Shown here: positions 36,931 through 45,778 of the stretch, piece after piece
Layout of the letters: every line of letters starts with the position of its first letter
Position numbering within the stretch: position 1 is the stretch's first letter
Assembly (NCBI GenBank): GCA_024226335.1
Contig: JAAELY010000358.1
Coordinates: 1-54,640 of the forward strand
Direction: 5' to 3'
DNA from: a bacterium
GTDB taxonomy: Bacteria; Myxococcota_A; UBA9160; SZUA-336
DNA: 54,640 bases
Notes under the pieces: generated by a model
Told to the model about the DNA's origin: nothing
Databases searched by the model: none
What the model saw: the letters and a program-made list of their open reading frames with translations, nothing else
Made by a program: the position numbers and the translations under genes

Positions 36931-37740
36931 GTGAATTGCCCCTCTTTCCTCGTCGGTTGCGGAGGTTGCGGAACCGAGCCTGAGGGAAGAGGAACCCGCG
37001 GAGAACGTGAGCCGGAATCCGCATGGGAATACGGCGCGGAAACGCCCGCCGACCGCATCTCGTCACCGCAAGCAGATGCGCCCGGTGGGTTCGACTTGAG
37101 CGCACCCGAGTGTTTCGTGAACCGCGAACTGACCTGGATCAACTTCAACTTCCGTGTTCCGCGCGAAGCAGAGGACGATCGAACGCCCCTTCTGGAGCGG
37201 GTGAAGTTTCTGGCAATCGCGAGTTCAAACCAGGACGAATTCTTCATGAAGCCCATCGGCGGCTTGAAGCAACAGGTCGGACGCGGCTTTCGGGAACCCG
37301 CCAAAGGTGGTCGAACGCCGAGCAACAGATCGGTGAATCCTACGAGTTCGCGGCTCTACTCGAGGGGCGCAAACGCCGCGCCCTGCTTCGAGTCTGGGAC
37401 GATCTGCGCAAGCACGACATTCTCCTCACCACCTATTCCGATCTTTCCCGCGAAGACCAGGACTACCTGCGCAACTACTATTGCGAAAACACCTTTCCGC
37501 TCGTCACTCCGCAGGCCACCGATCCGACGCATCCATTCCCCTTCGTCTCGAACCTCTCCCTGAATATCGTCGTAACTCTGCGCTACCCGAACGAATCTGT
37601 GGCCTCACTCGCACGCGTCAAGGTTCCCGTGGGCGCGGATATCCCGCGCCTGCTGAAACTCGGCGATCGGAATGTCTTCGTGAGCCTCGAAAACGTGATG
37701 GCTCACAATCTGGACCTGCTCTTTCCCGGTATGGCAATCG
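36931..37740 (+). pseudogene. ppk: Truncated, frameshifted polyphosphate kinase 1 remnant
   Basis: Ppk1 makes polyphosphate from ATP and is about 700 residues long. Here only its N-terminal third is recognisable. Frame one reads [17 protein letters not shown], then [20 protein letters not shown] and GLKQQVG. At about 37315-37320 the homology moves to another frame: RTP continues as AEQQIGES, as if one G were missing from ACGCCGGAGCAA. It then goes on through [36 protein letters not shown] and NLDLLFPGM. After about 37740 the homology stops; no catalytic phosphohistidine region remains. The position after the phosphate transporters fits an old ppk. A sequencing error could explain the shift but not the missing 3' part. 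Confidence 0.78.
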
Positions 37741-37846
37741 ACCGCGCCGAGAAGCGCCTGCACGAGGCGACCCGGCTGAGGCGACGCAAACCACGGGCCT
37801 GCGCGGACGAAACTCCACCTACTGAGTCGACCAGGCACCCAGACTC

Positions 37847-38629
37847 CTACCCCATCACCTCGCCCGCATCCACGCGCAATGACTGCCCGGTAATCATGCG
37901 CGCACGATCCGAGCAAAAGAACACGATGGCTTCGGCCACATCTTCGTCCGGCGGAATCTCTCCGAGTGGCATGTTCGCGGTAATCTCGGCGATTACTTCC
38001 CGGGCCGGAACACCGCGTTCTTTCGCCTGCCAGTTCACGTACATCTCGACTGGCGGCCCCCACATCCAGGTGGGAATCACGGTGTTTACACGGATCTTGT
38101 GTGGACCCAATTCCGCGGCCATATGATACATGGCCGAGATCAGCGCTCCCTTCGAGGAAGCGTAGGCGATCTGCTGCATCGGGGGCGGTTGTTGGAAAGA
38201 CTGTGAGCCGACCAGGACAATCGACCCGCCGCCGGACTTCCTCATCGCCCGCGCCGCCGCACGCGCGAGTTGCAGGCTTCCAATCAGGTTGACCTCCATC
38301 GCCTTGCGCAGGTCTTCCGCGGGTGTGCTATCGAGCGTTCCGAACAAAGCGTCGAGGGCGGCCACTTGCGCCATTGCGTCCACGCCACCGAAGCGCTGTT
38401 CCGCGGCTGCAACCAGGCTTTCGCAGGCTGCCTCATCTGTAATGTCGAACGCGAAAAACCCGACGCGCTCACCGGTGGGATCGAGACGCTCGGCCATTTC
38501 CTTCAAACGCGTCTCGGTACGGGCTCCGATCATCACTTTGGCTCCATCGCGCAGAGCCAGTCGTGCAACCTCACCGCCGAGTCCCGGTCCCACACCGGAG
38601 ACGATCACTGTCTTGTCCTGCAGAATCAC
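37847..38629 (-). CDS. SDR-family oxidoreductase
   Basis: A classical short-chain dehydrogenase/reductase of 260 residues. It has the Rossmann start VIVSGVGPGLGGEVA (GXXXGXG), acidic DITDEA, and the catalytic set Ser in VGSQSF, Tyr and Lys in YASSKGAL (YxxxK). ELGPHKIRVNTVIPTW and GQSLRVDAGEVMG close the fold. The usual NAG motif is replaced by VAAL. The substrate is unknown; hydroxysteroid or hydroxyacyl-CoA substrates are common for relatives. GTG 38629 preceded by GGAGG is chosen over the longer frame to 38794. Confidence 0.86.
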   Translation of the reverse strand: MILQDKTVIVSGVGPGLGGEVARLALRDGAKVMIGARTETRLKEMAERLDPTGERVGFFAFDITDEAACESLVAAAEQRFGGVDAMAQVAALDALFGTLDSTPAEDLRKAMEVNLIGSLQLARAAARAMRKSGGGSIVLVGSQSFQQPPPMQQIAYASSKGALISAMYHMAAELGPHKIRVNTVIPTWMWGPPVEMYVNWQAKERGVPAREVIAEITANMPLGEIPPDEDVAEAIVFFCSDRARMITGQSLRVDAGEVMG

Positions 38630-38679
38630 CCCATGCCTCCACGGCCTGGATTGTAGGCCGGTGACCACTGTACCCGATG

Positions 38680-40182
38680 CTACGGTCCCTGGTGACCGTA
38701 GAGTTCGAGTCGAGGGAACTTCACGTATTGGCCGCGGAACAGAACGACATCGGCTTCCAGCCCGTTGGCCACGGCCGCCTCCCTGGCCGTCCACTCACTA
38801 CCCGCTCGGGCCAACAGCCGGGCCAGAGGCTCCCCCCGTCGTGCCTCCGTGAAGCGCAGCCGCCACTCGCGCACCTCGTTGCGTTCACCGCGCACGAGCC
38901 TGCGGAAACTGCGGCTGACGCGATTGAAGATTGCGACGTCACCCGGGAACGACGTCCGAGGACTGATTCCGGTCAACTGATAGATCCTTCCCCGATACGC
39001 GATCCAGGTCAGGTGCAACGCCGGCCCCTGGCGATCACGCGAGGGCACGTGGACGCCATGGGCCGCGGAAAAACCGCCGATGCGCAGACTCTGTGGGGAG
39101 TGCCGCAGGCCACGTCGACGCTCGAAGGCTCGAGCTGGAAGCAGCGGATCGTCGCCTGTTCCAGGCAACGTCAAAGTGAAAAAGCGCTTCCCGTCCGGAG
39201 AGCGGGCGATCACGGCACTGCGCTTGTTGCGCGTTTCCCAGCCTTCCGGGAACGTCACCGCGAAGTGAAGCTCCGGATGAAGAAAGCGATTGCCAACCAT
39301 CACTCCTTGATGCGCGCTCGCACCGACCACAAGTCCCTCCAGTCGCGCGAGCAGATTCTGCCGATCCGTCGCGATCGACGGTCCACCGGCTCGATTCAGC
39401 TGATCGGCGTTGAGCGCGGCGGCGGCGCTGCGTTCTTCGCTGTTTGGATGCGAAGAAAAGAAGCTCTTCGCTCGCGGGCGACTGGAGTGCAGGCTTTCCT
39501 CACGCGCGAACGTCGTCATGATCCCGGACAGGCCCGCGGGATCCCAACCGGCCGCAGCAACGAATCGCTGTCCGAGGCGATCGGCCTGGATTTCCTGATT
39601 GCGACTGTATTGCGCGAACAGGAACCTGCCTGGAAACTCGGCGACACCCGACACCGCGCGCCCGAGGTTCGGGCTCAGGATCGAGCCGGCCATTCCAGCA
39701 ACGGCCGCGGCCATCTGAACGGGAAGGAAGGCGGCTTCGCGTACGCGTTGCGAAGCCGCATGCCGGGCCGCGACGTGCGCAATCTCGTGCGCCAGAACAT
39801 TGGCGAGTTCGTCTTCTGTGTTGATCTGTGCCAGCAGCCCGCGCGATACATAGATGTCACCGCTGGGCAGAGCCAGTGCGTTGGAATTCTGGATATCGAG
39901 CACGCGAAAGCGATGGGGTAGTTGCGAGCGCGACGAGTGAACGACGAGTCGCTGTCCGATCGCGGCCACGTACGCGGTCAGGGTGCGGTCCTCGACCAGA
40001 CCGAGTGCGCTCTCCAGTTCCAGGGCGGCCTTGCGCCCGCTCTCGATCTCTGAAGCCTCGCTGGCCAGGACGGCCTGCGGCCGACCCGATACCGGGTTGA
40101 TCGCGCAGCCGAGTACGAGAAAAGTCAACCCACCCGCAATCGCCGCGGCCGTGCCGACCGTCCACCTGGCATCCATTCCCAT
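38680..40182 (-). CDS. M48-family metalloprotease, lipoprotein
   Basis: A periplasmic zinc peptidase of the BepA/LoiP type. The 500-residue product has a lipoprotein signal (GGLTFLVLGCAINPVSG). The zinc motif is His132-Glu133-Ile-Ala-His136, with the third ligand expected in EIQADRLGQ. ALALPSGDIYVSRGLL is typical. The C-terminal 200 residues have a beta region, and the end (GEPLARLLARAGSEWTARE, then GQYVKFPRLELY) recalls the LysM-like tail of such proteases. These enzymes act in outer-membrane protein quality control. ATG 40182 with GAGG upstream is chosen over 40212. Confidence 0.85.
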   Translation of the reverse strand: MGMDARWTVGTAAAIAGGLTFLVLGCAINPVSGRPQAVLASEASEIESGRKAALELESALGLVEDRTLTAYVAAIGQRLVVHSSRSQLPHRFRVLDIQNSNALALPSGDIYVSRGLLAQINTEDELANVLAHEIAHVAARHAASQRVREAAFLPVQMAAAVAGMAGSILSPNLGRAVSGVAEFPGRFLFAQYSRNQEIQADRLGQRFVAAAGWDPAGLSGIMTTFAREESLHSSRPRAKSFFSSHPNSEERSAAAALNADQLNRAGGPSIATDRQNLLARLEGLVVGASAHQGVMVGNRFLHPELHFAVTFPEGWETRNKRSAVIARSPDGKRFFTLTLPGTGDDPLLPARAFERRRGLRHSPQSLRIGGFSAAHGVHVPSRDRQGPALHLTWIAYRGRIYQLTGISPRTSFPGDVAIFNRVSRSFRRLVRGERNEVREWRLRFTEARRGEPLARLLARAGSEWTAREAAVANGLEADVVLFRGQYVKFPRLELYGHQGP

Positions 40183-40248
40183 CAAGATGGCCTCGCGTTG
40201 CGGCCAGAACAACCCGGTCTTCGCACGATCTCTCCTACAGGTCGAGCG

Positions 40249-40842
40249 TCAACGAGGAGGAAACTCGGAAAGCACTTCGGCTATGACTGCATCTATTCGG
40301 ACTCCATCCCGACGCGAATGCGGCGGGGGCAATCCACCGGGTGCAACACCTCGCCAGACGAGCCGGTTCTTCCGGGTATCTATGATGTCGATCGCGAATG
40401 TCCCGAGCTTGAAATCCGCCTGATTGGCAAATGGACGGCCGTCGCTGTGCCAATGGGGCCCATAGCCAAAACGCCGATCCAAACTCTCCGGTTCGACCCG
40501 ATACTCCAGGGACAGATGGTGCCCAACCCGGAAGTCGGGTCGTCCACCGGAGATCTTCGTGAAACCCTTTGCCAGAAGTTCGCGTTCGATCGCTGCACGG
40601 ATCCCGTCGTTCAAGAGCGGTTGATCGAGTCGATCGCGAGTGTCGGACGCAGGCGCACTCAGCCAGGCAAAACTGCGCAGTGAGGCAAAATCCGCCTTCG
40701 GATCGAAGTCCGTAAACACCACGAGCCGCGCGCAACCCGATAGAAGTACACAGAGTGACAGACCTAACACACGACAGAGCGCGGGGCTCGGGATTGGATG
40801 CGAAAGACCCTCTCGGGAAAACCGAGGGGCGCGAGCTTCCAT
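40249..40842 (-). CDS. DUF4136 lipoprotein
   Basis: The 197-residue product has a lipoprotein signal (LGLSLCVLLSGCARL) and a DUF4136 domain: DFDPKADFASLRSFAWL at its start, then IRAAIERELLAKGFTKI, RPDFRVGHHLSLE and GTFAIDIIDTRKNRLVWRG. The family is a common periplasmic lipoprotein of unknown function in Gram-negatives. The end (VLSEFPPR) fits the usual lipoprotein ending. An in-frame GTG lies one codon earlier; ATG 40842 follows GGAGGAGG. It may be cotranscribed with the M48 protease gene 66 bases downstream. Confidence 0.82.
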   Translation of the reverse strand: MEARAPRFSREGLSHPIPSPALCRVLGLSLCVLLSGCARLVVFTDFDPKADFASLRSFAWLSAPASDTRDRLDQPLLNDGIRAAIERELLAKGFTKISGGRPDFRVGHHLSLEYRVEPESLDRRFGYGPHWHSDGRPFANQADFKLGTFAIDIIDTRKNRLVWRGVAPGGLPPPHSRRDGVRIDAVIAEVLSEFPPR

Positions 40843-40863
40843 CACCTCGGCCTCCTCCCCTCT

Positions 40864-41592
40864 CTAGTCATCCTCAGAAGCGGCTCCGGATAGCCTGGCT
40901 TCCTGTTTCGCCCGGCGCTCGTTCAGTTCATCCACTCCGCCGGGTCGCATCGAAATGAACAGGCCTTCGGCTTCCGCGCACAGAACCCCTTCGCCAAACA
41001 GTTGTGCCTCGGTGTAGATCTTGCGCCCTTCCATGCGCAAATACTCGGCCTTGAACCGCAACTCGGTGTGTAGCGGCGTTGGGCTGCGGTAGCGCACGGT
41101 CAAGGTCCCGGTAAAACCAGGACTGCCCGAAAGCGATTGGACGAAGCCGAGCACTTCGTCGAAAGCCGCGGCGACAAAACCACCGTGCAAGGAACCGGGA
41201 GGTCCCTCGTAAGCCGAACCGAAGGTGCCGAGCGCTTCCGCCGTGCGCTCGCCGGTCTCGAAGATTCGCAGGGGCGGCGCAAGTGGATTGGCCAGACCGA
41301 TCATGGGGCTTTGGTCGAAGAACGCCCCGACATCACCCGCCATGGCGGACTCCGCATGTCCGAGCACACTGCTCAGACGGGGATGCCGCTTGAGCCGCTC
41401 CGCGTAGCGTTCGAGGGCGTCAGCTGCGGCCGCGAGCTCCGCCTCCGGCGCCATGCTGGGAACGAGCCGTTCGATCACATCGCGCATCGCCCGGGCGAGG
41501 CGACGCTTCTGCTCCCACATGCCGTTCTCCGACGACTTGGTGGTGTCCCAGTAGCTCCCGGATGAATTGTCGGGGTCTTTGTTTTCCGGCAC
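40864..41592 (-). CDS. Hotdog-fold thioesterase (PaaI-like)
   Basis: A 242-residue protein whose C-terminal half is a hotdog domain with the PaaI-type motif GSLHGGFVAAAFDEVLG (about residues 128-144) and the strand TLTVRYRSPTPLHTELRFKAE. Such enzymes hydrolyse acyl-CoA thioesters. The N-terminal half is helical (MRDVIERLVPSMAPEAELAAA). The start is not settled. GTG 41592 is used; the open frame reaches 41754, but that part overlaps the divergent mutase start, and ATG 41520 would remove about 24 residues. The nearby acyl-CoA mutase and oxidoreductases suggest a shared acyl-CoA pathway. Confidence 0.74.
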   Translation of the reverse strand: MPENKDPDNSSGSYWDTTKSSENGMWEQKRRLARAMRDVIERLVPSMAPEAELAAAADALERYAERLKRHPRLSSVLGHAESAMAGDVGAFFDQSPMIGLANPLAPPLRIFETGERTAEALGTFGSAYEGPPGSLHGGFVAAAFDEVLGFVQSLSGSPGFTGTLTVRYRSPTPLHTELRFKAEYLRMEGRKIYTEAQLFGEGVLCAEAEGLFISMRPGGVDELNERRAKQEARLSGAASEDD

Positions 41593-41733
41593 GAGCGGCA
41601 GTCTATCAGGAGCGTCTCTCCGGCGCCCGATATACGCCCACGACCTTACTGCTGTTCGGTATGTGTCTCTGCCGATTGGGATGATCGCTACACTGATACC
41701 CTGCCGTGCCATGCGGAGTGATAACTTCTCGAT

Positions 41734-43353
41734 ATGACCGAGCGCACGACCCAATCTGGCCTTCCGTTACAGCCGTTCTATACGACCGCCGATGTGTCCA
41801 CCGATAGCGCTGACGAAGCCGCGCAAGAACGTCTCAATGACCCGGGAGAATATCCCTTTACGCGCGGCCGACTGGCAAATCCCCGATCCCGGGATTCATG
41901 GATCTCGCAGGAATTATCCGGTGAGGGTTCCGCCCGACGTTCCAATGAACAGTTTCACGAACTGATCGAAAAGGGCGCTCGCGGTCTGGATGTGATCGGC
42001 GACGCGCCGACAATGTCGGCGATCGATCCCGATCACCCACTGGCGCAGCACGCCGTGGGCAACACCGGGGTTTCAATCTGCCGACTTCGAGACTTCGAGG
42101 ATCTCTACGCGGATCTGCCATTGAATGAACTGACATTCTCCCACTCTCTGCCACCGGGTGCGTTTGCGATTGCATCCCTCCACCGGGTGGCCAGGCGGCG
42201 CGGGTTCGATCCAAGGGAGTTGCGCGGATCGACCATTCTACTGCCCGCATATTGCGAAGACTGCAGCTACCAGATCCACATGCCCTACGATCTGAGAATG
42301 CGCCTCGCGCTCGATTCGATCGAGTTCGCCGCACGTGAGATGCCGCGTTTTCACGCATTCCTGGAAGACACCTACTACATCAGCGATGGCGGCCTGAACA
42401 GTGTCGAGGAGATGGCGCTCGGCTTCGTTGAAATCCGCGAGATCGTGCGCGCTCTGATTGACCGAGGCATCGACGTCGACTCATTCGCGCCGCGCATCGC
42501 CATCCTGGTCAACTGTCGGATGGACCTGTTCGAAGAAGTCGCAAAGATCCGCGCAACCCGACGCATCTTTGCGCGCATGATGCGCGAGGAGTTCGCGGCC
42601 AAAGACCCGCGTTCCTGGTCCTGTGCGATCACGGCGCACACCTCTGGCCTTTCGATGACGATGGCCCAACCGGTCAATAATGTCGCGCGCGGTGCTATTC
42701 AGGGACTCGCGCTCGCACTAGCCGGTGTACAGGCGGTTGAAATTTCTTGTTTCGACGAGGCCTACCGCACGCCCAGTCACGATTCTCATATGGTCAGTCT
42801 TCGCACTCAGCAGATCGTGCAACTCGAAGCCGGTGCCGACCGCGTGGCCGACCCGCTCGGAGGCTCGTACTTCGTTGAATCTCTAACCGATGAACTGGAG
42901 CGACGCATCCTCGACATGGTGGCGAAGATCGAGTCAGCGGGCACGTTGAAAGAAGTATCGGAAAGCGGTTGGTTTCGTCAGCTATTTCAGAATGCGATGA
43001 CCCGCCGCGCGGAGGCGATCCGGAACGGTTCGGAAACCCAGGTCGGGCTGAACGCCTTTTCGATCCCCGAAGACCAGGACAGATTGCTCCGCGACTCCAG
43101 CGAGGCAAAGATCGAACCTTGTTGGGACCGCATCGACGAGATTCGAGTTTTCAAAGACAGTCGCGATGCGGGCGCAGTGGCCGAGCAGTTCGCGCGAATC
43201 CGAGAGGCCGGCGCGGCGACGGATACCCGGCTCATCGAGCCGATTGCAGATGCGCTCGAAGCCGACCTCACCCAGGGTGAAATTGCCGGAGCGTTACGCC
43301 TCGGCGTCGGTGAAGCCTACGATCCGCTGGGCCACATGGAGCCTCCTGTCTGA
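41734..43353 (+). CDS. Divergent B12-dependent acyl-CoA mutase, large subunit
   Basis: A 539-residue member of the methylmalonyl-CoA mutase family without its own B12 domain, like IcmA or HcmA. Family landmarks are YPFTRG (about 40), DPDHPLA, FAPRIAILVN, RIFARMMREEFAAKDPRSW, QPVNNVARGAIQGLA, CFDEAYRTPS, RTQQIVQLEAGA and DPLGGSYFVE. The substrate-pocket blocks are changed. MYRGRPWT is replaced by PRSRDSWI, so the catalytic Tyr is missing. The HTQT block reads TAHT at residues 300-303, with Thr for the active-site His. ARGTYIFPP reads EDCSYQIHM. It may act on a different acyl-CoA or be non-catalytic. The stop overlaps the B12 subunit start (TGATG). Confidence 0.85.
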   Translation: MTERTTQSGLPLQPFYTTADVSTDSADEAAQERLNDPGEYPFTRGRLANPRSRDSWISQELSGEGSARRSNEQFHELIEKGARGLDVIGDAPTMSAIDPDHPLAQHAVGNTGVSICRLRDFEDLYADLPLNELTFSHSLPPGAFAIASLHRVARRRGFDPRELRGSTILLPAYCEDCSYQIHMPYDLRMRLALDSIEFAAREMPRFHAFLEDTYYISDGGLNSVEEMALGFVEIREIVRALIDRGIDVDSFAPRIAILVNCRMDLFEEVAKIRATRRIFARMMREEFAAKDPRSWSCAITAHTSGLSMTMAQPVNNVARGAIQGLALALAGVQAVEISCFDEAYRTPSHDSHMVSLRTQQIVQLEAGADRVADPLGGSYFVESLTDELERRILDMVAKIESAGTLKEVSESGWFRQLFQNAMTRRAEAIRNGSETQVGLNAFSIPEDQDRLLRDSSEAKIEPCWDRIDEIRVFKDSRDAGAVAEQFARIREAGAATDTRLIEPIADALEADLTQGEIAGALRLGVGEAYDPLGHMEPPV

Positions 43354-43799
43354 TGACAGCCGACCGGCCGGTGCGAATTCTGCTCGCGATCCTCGGACTC
43401 GATCAGCACGAAGCTGGCGCGTTCGCGGTTGCGCGACTGCTGCGCGATGCGGGCATGGAAGTGATCTATCTGGGCCGCTTCGCGACACCGGAATCGGTGG
43501 CTGCTGCAGCCCTCGAAGAAGGTGTCGACGTCATCGGGCTGTCGTGCCACTCGTGGGAGTATCTGTACTACCTCGATGAACTATTCGGACTTCTTACCAG
43601 CCGTGCACTGAATATCCCCGTCGTGGTTGGGGGGTCGGTACTTTCTCGGGACGACAAGAACGAGATCCAGGCGAAAGGTGTCGCCGCAGCATTCGGCCCC
43701 GGGGCCGACGCTGACGAGATCGTGGAGCAGATCCGCAGTCTCGCCAAAGTCCGCCGACACCGGCAGGACGAGGCCCGGCGGCAGGATCAGGCGAGGTAA
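43353..43799 (+). CDS. Cobalamin-binding small subunit of the mutase
   Basis: A 148-residue Rossmann-like B12 domain. The base-off/His-on motif DQHEAG (Asp17, His19, Gly22) matches DXHXXG, with His19 as the lower cobalt ligand. LGRFATPESVAAAALEE, VIGLSCHSWEY (SXL-like block, here SCH) and VVVGGSVL (GG) follow in the order used by mutase small subunits such as IcmB. The C-terminus is a charged Arg/Gln tail. It overlaps the large subunit by one base, so the two are made together. Its intact B12 motif argues that the pair still uses adenosylcobalamin. Confidence 0.88.
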   Translation: MTADRPVRILLAILGLDQHEAGAFAVARLLRDAGMEVIYLGRFATPESVAAAALEEGVDVIGLSCHSWEYLYYLDELFGLLTSRALNIPVVVGGSVLSRDDKNEIQAKGVAAAFGPGADADEIVEQIRSLAKVRRHRQDEARRQDQAR

Positions 43800-44530
43800 T
43801 CGTGGATGACTTCGCCGTCGCCTAGAGTGAATTGATAGTCGGAATAGAACCCACCGGTGACCTTATGGATCGGAATCACCTCGAGCCGATCGGCGGGTGA
43901 GGAACCGAACGCGAGTGTCGCTGCGCCTTTGTGAACGTCATGGGTGACGACGTTGGTCAGCGTGGTCGAAGTCAGCTGATCGATATCGGGTGGCGCCGAA
44001 AGCGATACGTTTGGAATGAAGCGGTGCGCAATCCACTCCGGAGTGCCGCCCAGGTCCTCCGCCGTGCCGAGTTCGGCGAGGTGCACAGCTGCATCGATGA
44101 TCGTGCGTCCACCGCGTTCGACGCGGGTGCTGACGACATCGTCTTTCATGTCCAGGCTCAGACGTCCGAACTTCTTCGGGAAACCCCAGATCTCGCGTCC
44201 CGCTCCGATGGCCACGTCGCTGTCGAGAACGAGATAGATACTGAAATTGACGAGTCGGCGCTGAAAGGTAGCATGGGTGTAGACGTGCGCTTCGAGGTAG
44301 CGGCCGAATCCGGAGCACAGAAACTCGGCGGATGAAACGAACATCTTCGCGTCCCTGTTTGGAGTCAAAGGCGACGGCACCAGTTTTCGCAGGACGCGGG
44401 GATCGGTCTGAAACTCGACTGTGATTTGCTTGGCTTCTCGGTACTCAAACGGCGGCTTGCCGTAGAGACCGGATAGCTCAGGCATGCTATAGCCTCGCTT
44501 CTTCGGGTGGCTCGCGCGTTTCTTGGCCAT
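43787..44530 (-). CDS. Acetoacetate decarboxylase-like protein
   Basis: The 247-residue product has the ADC fold pattern: MFVSSAEF, GREIWGFPKKFG (about 115-126) with the lysine pair equivalent to the Schiff-base Lys of acetoacetate decarboxylase, and a C-terminal beta region. Family members also act as aldolase/dehydratases, so decarboxylation of acetoacetate is not certain. A basic N-terminal tail (KKRASHPKKRG) is unusual. ATG 44530 follows GGGAGAG. It overlaps the end of the B12 subunit gene by 13 bases on the opposite strand. It neighbours the MDR reductase in the same direction. Confidence 0.8.
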   Translation of the reverse strand: MAKKRASHPKKRGYSMPELSGLYGKPPFEYREAKQITVEFQTDPRVLRKLVPSPLTPNRDAKMFVSSAEFLCSGFGRYLEAHVYTHATFQRRLVNFSIYLVLDSDVAIGAGREIWGFPKKFGRLSLDMKDDVVSTRVERGGRTIIDAAVHLAELGTAEDLGGTPEWIAHRFIPNVSLSAPPDIDQLTSTTLTNVVTHDVHKGAATLAFGSSPADRLEVIPIHKVTGGFYSDYQFTLGDGEVIHDYLA

Positions 44531-44617
44531 GTGACTCTCCCTTCGTTGCACCAGACAGAAAACGACTATCGAGTTCGCCAGAATACCGCCCGCCGTCCAA
44601 AGGCGGCCCGCCGCTCG

Positions 44618-45637
44618 TTACATCGGGTCGCCGACCTTCAACAGCTGCTTGCCAGTGTTCTGGCCTCGGAACAGACGAAGGAAGGTCTCGGGAGCGTTTT
44701 CGATTCCCTCCTGGATATCCTCGTGGTGGATGATCTTCCCCTCGCCTACCCATTTGGCCAACTTCGCTGTGGCCTCGGGAAAACGCGCCACGTAGTCGAT
44801 GATGATGAAACCCTCCATGCGACCGCGTTGAAGCACGAGGTTCATCAGATTGCGGGGTCCGGGCGGTGGGCTCGTCTCGCTGTAGCCAGAGATGCCACCG
44901 CAGAGAACGACCCGCGCACCTCTCGCAAGATGGGCCAGGGCCGCTTCGAGGATCGAACCGCCGACATTGTCGAAGTAGACATGGACACCCTCGGGGCAGA
45001 GCTCTCTGATGCGTCGCCCTACATCCTCGGCTTTGTAGTCGATCGCGCCGTCCAGACCGAACTCATCCATCAAGAGCGCGCACTTCTCAGGGCCACCCGC
45101 GATCCCGACAACGCGACAGCCTTCGAGCTTCGCGATCTGCGCGGCGACCGAGCCGGTCGCCCCGGCGGCGCCTGAGACGAGCACTGTTTCACCGGGCGCG
45201 GGCTTGCCGATTTCGAGTAGACCGAAATAGGCCGTCATCCCGGTGATACCCACCACTCCGAGTGGCCAGGTCGACGGGGTCCCATCGGGCACCGGAGCTC
45301 CGTGAACGAAACCCTGCCCAGCGACCGCGTACTCCTGCATTCCGAGCAGACCGCTGACGATATCGCCTTCTGCAAACGCGGGGTTCTTCGACTCGACGAC
45401 CTGCCCTACCGCGCTGCAGCGCATGACCTCACCAATCGATACCGACGGCATATAGCTCTCTCGGTCTTCCATCCATCCGCGCATCGTGGGATCGAAGGAA
45501 ATGTAGAGATTGCGAACCAGGTACTGACCTTTGGCGAGTTCGGGAATCGGCTCCTGCCTGAACTCGAAATCCAAAGGGCTCACCATACCAACAGGCCGGC
45601 GGGCCAGAAGCCACTGACGATTGATGCGTTCGGTCAT
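44618..45637 (-). CDS. NADPH-dependent MDR oxidoreductase (CurA/PTGR type)
   Basis: A zinc-independent medium-chain reductase of 339 residues. It has the GroES-like start (PLDFEFRQEPIPELAKGQYLV with SFDPTMRGWM), VVGITGMTAYFGLLEIG and the cofactor loop VSGAAGATGSVAAQIAK. VYFDNVGG and LCGGISGYSE complete the leukotriene B4 12-hydroxydehydrogenase / curcumin reductase pattern. It would reduce an enone or enoyl double bond with NADPH; the substrate is unknown. It lies 88 bases upstream of the ADC-like gene and could share its transcript. Confidence 0.87.
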   Translation of the reverse strand: MTERINRQWLLARRPVGMVSPLDFEFRQEPIPELAKGQYLVRNLYISFDPTMRGWMEDRESYMPSVSIGEVMRCSAVGQVVESKNPAFAEGDIVSGLLGMQEYAVAGQGFVHGAPVPDGTPSTWPLGVVGITGMTAYFGLLEIGKPAPGETVLVSGAAGATGSVAAQIAKLEGCRVVGIAGGPEKCALLMDEFGLDGAIDYKAEDVGRRIRELCPEGVHVYFDNVGGSILEAALAHLARGARVVLCGGISGYSETSPPPGPRNLMNLVLQRGRMEGFIIIDYVARFPEATAKLAKWVGEGKIIHHEDIQEGIENAPETFLRLFRGQNTGKQLLKVGDPM

Positions 45638-45778
45638 CGGTAGTTTTCCACTCTCATTGGGGTTTCGTCATCGGGACTTCATCGCCCCGGCCAGAGTGTC
45701 TCGGGAAACGCTCGCGGACGCAGTTTCACAGATCGTCGACAAACCTCTGGGTTGCTTGACAATCCGCAGGACGAGACA

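Noticed and set aside
37315-37320. Programmed frameshift in ppk
   Set aside because: There is no slippery heptamer or downstream structure, and the 3' two thirds of the gene are absent, so a broken gene or sequence error is simpler.
45756-45761. TTGACA as a -35 box
   Set aside because: No -10 box follows at the right distance, and it would point antisense into the C69 gene.
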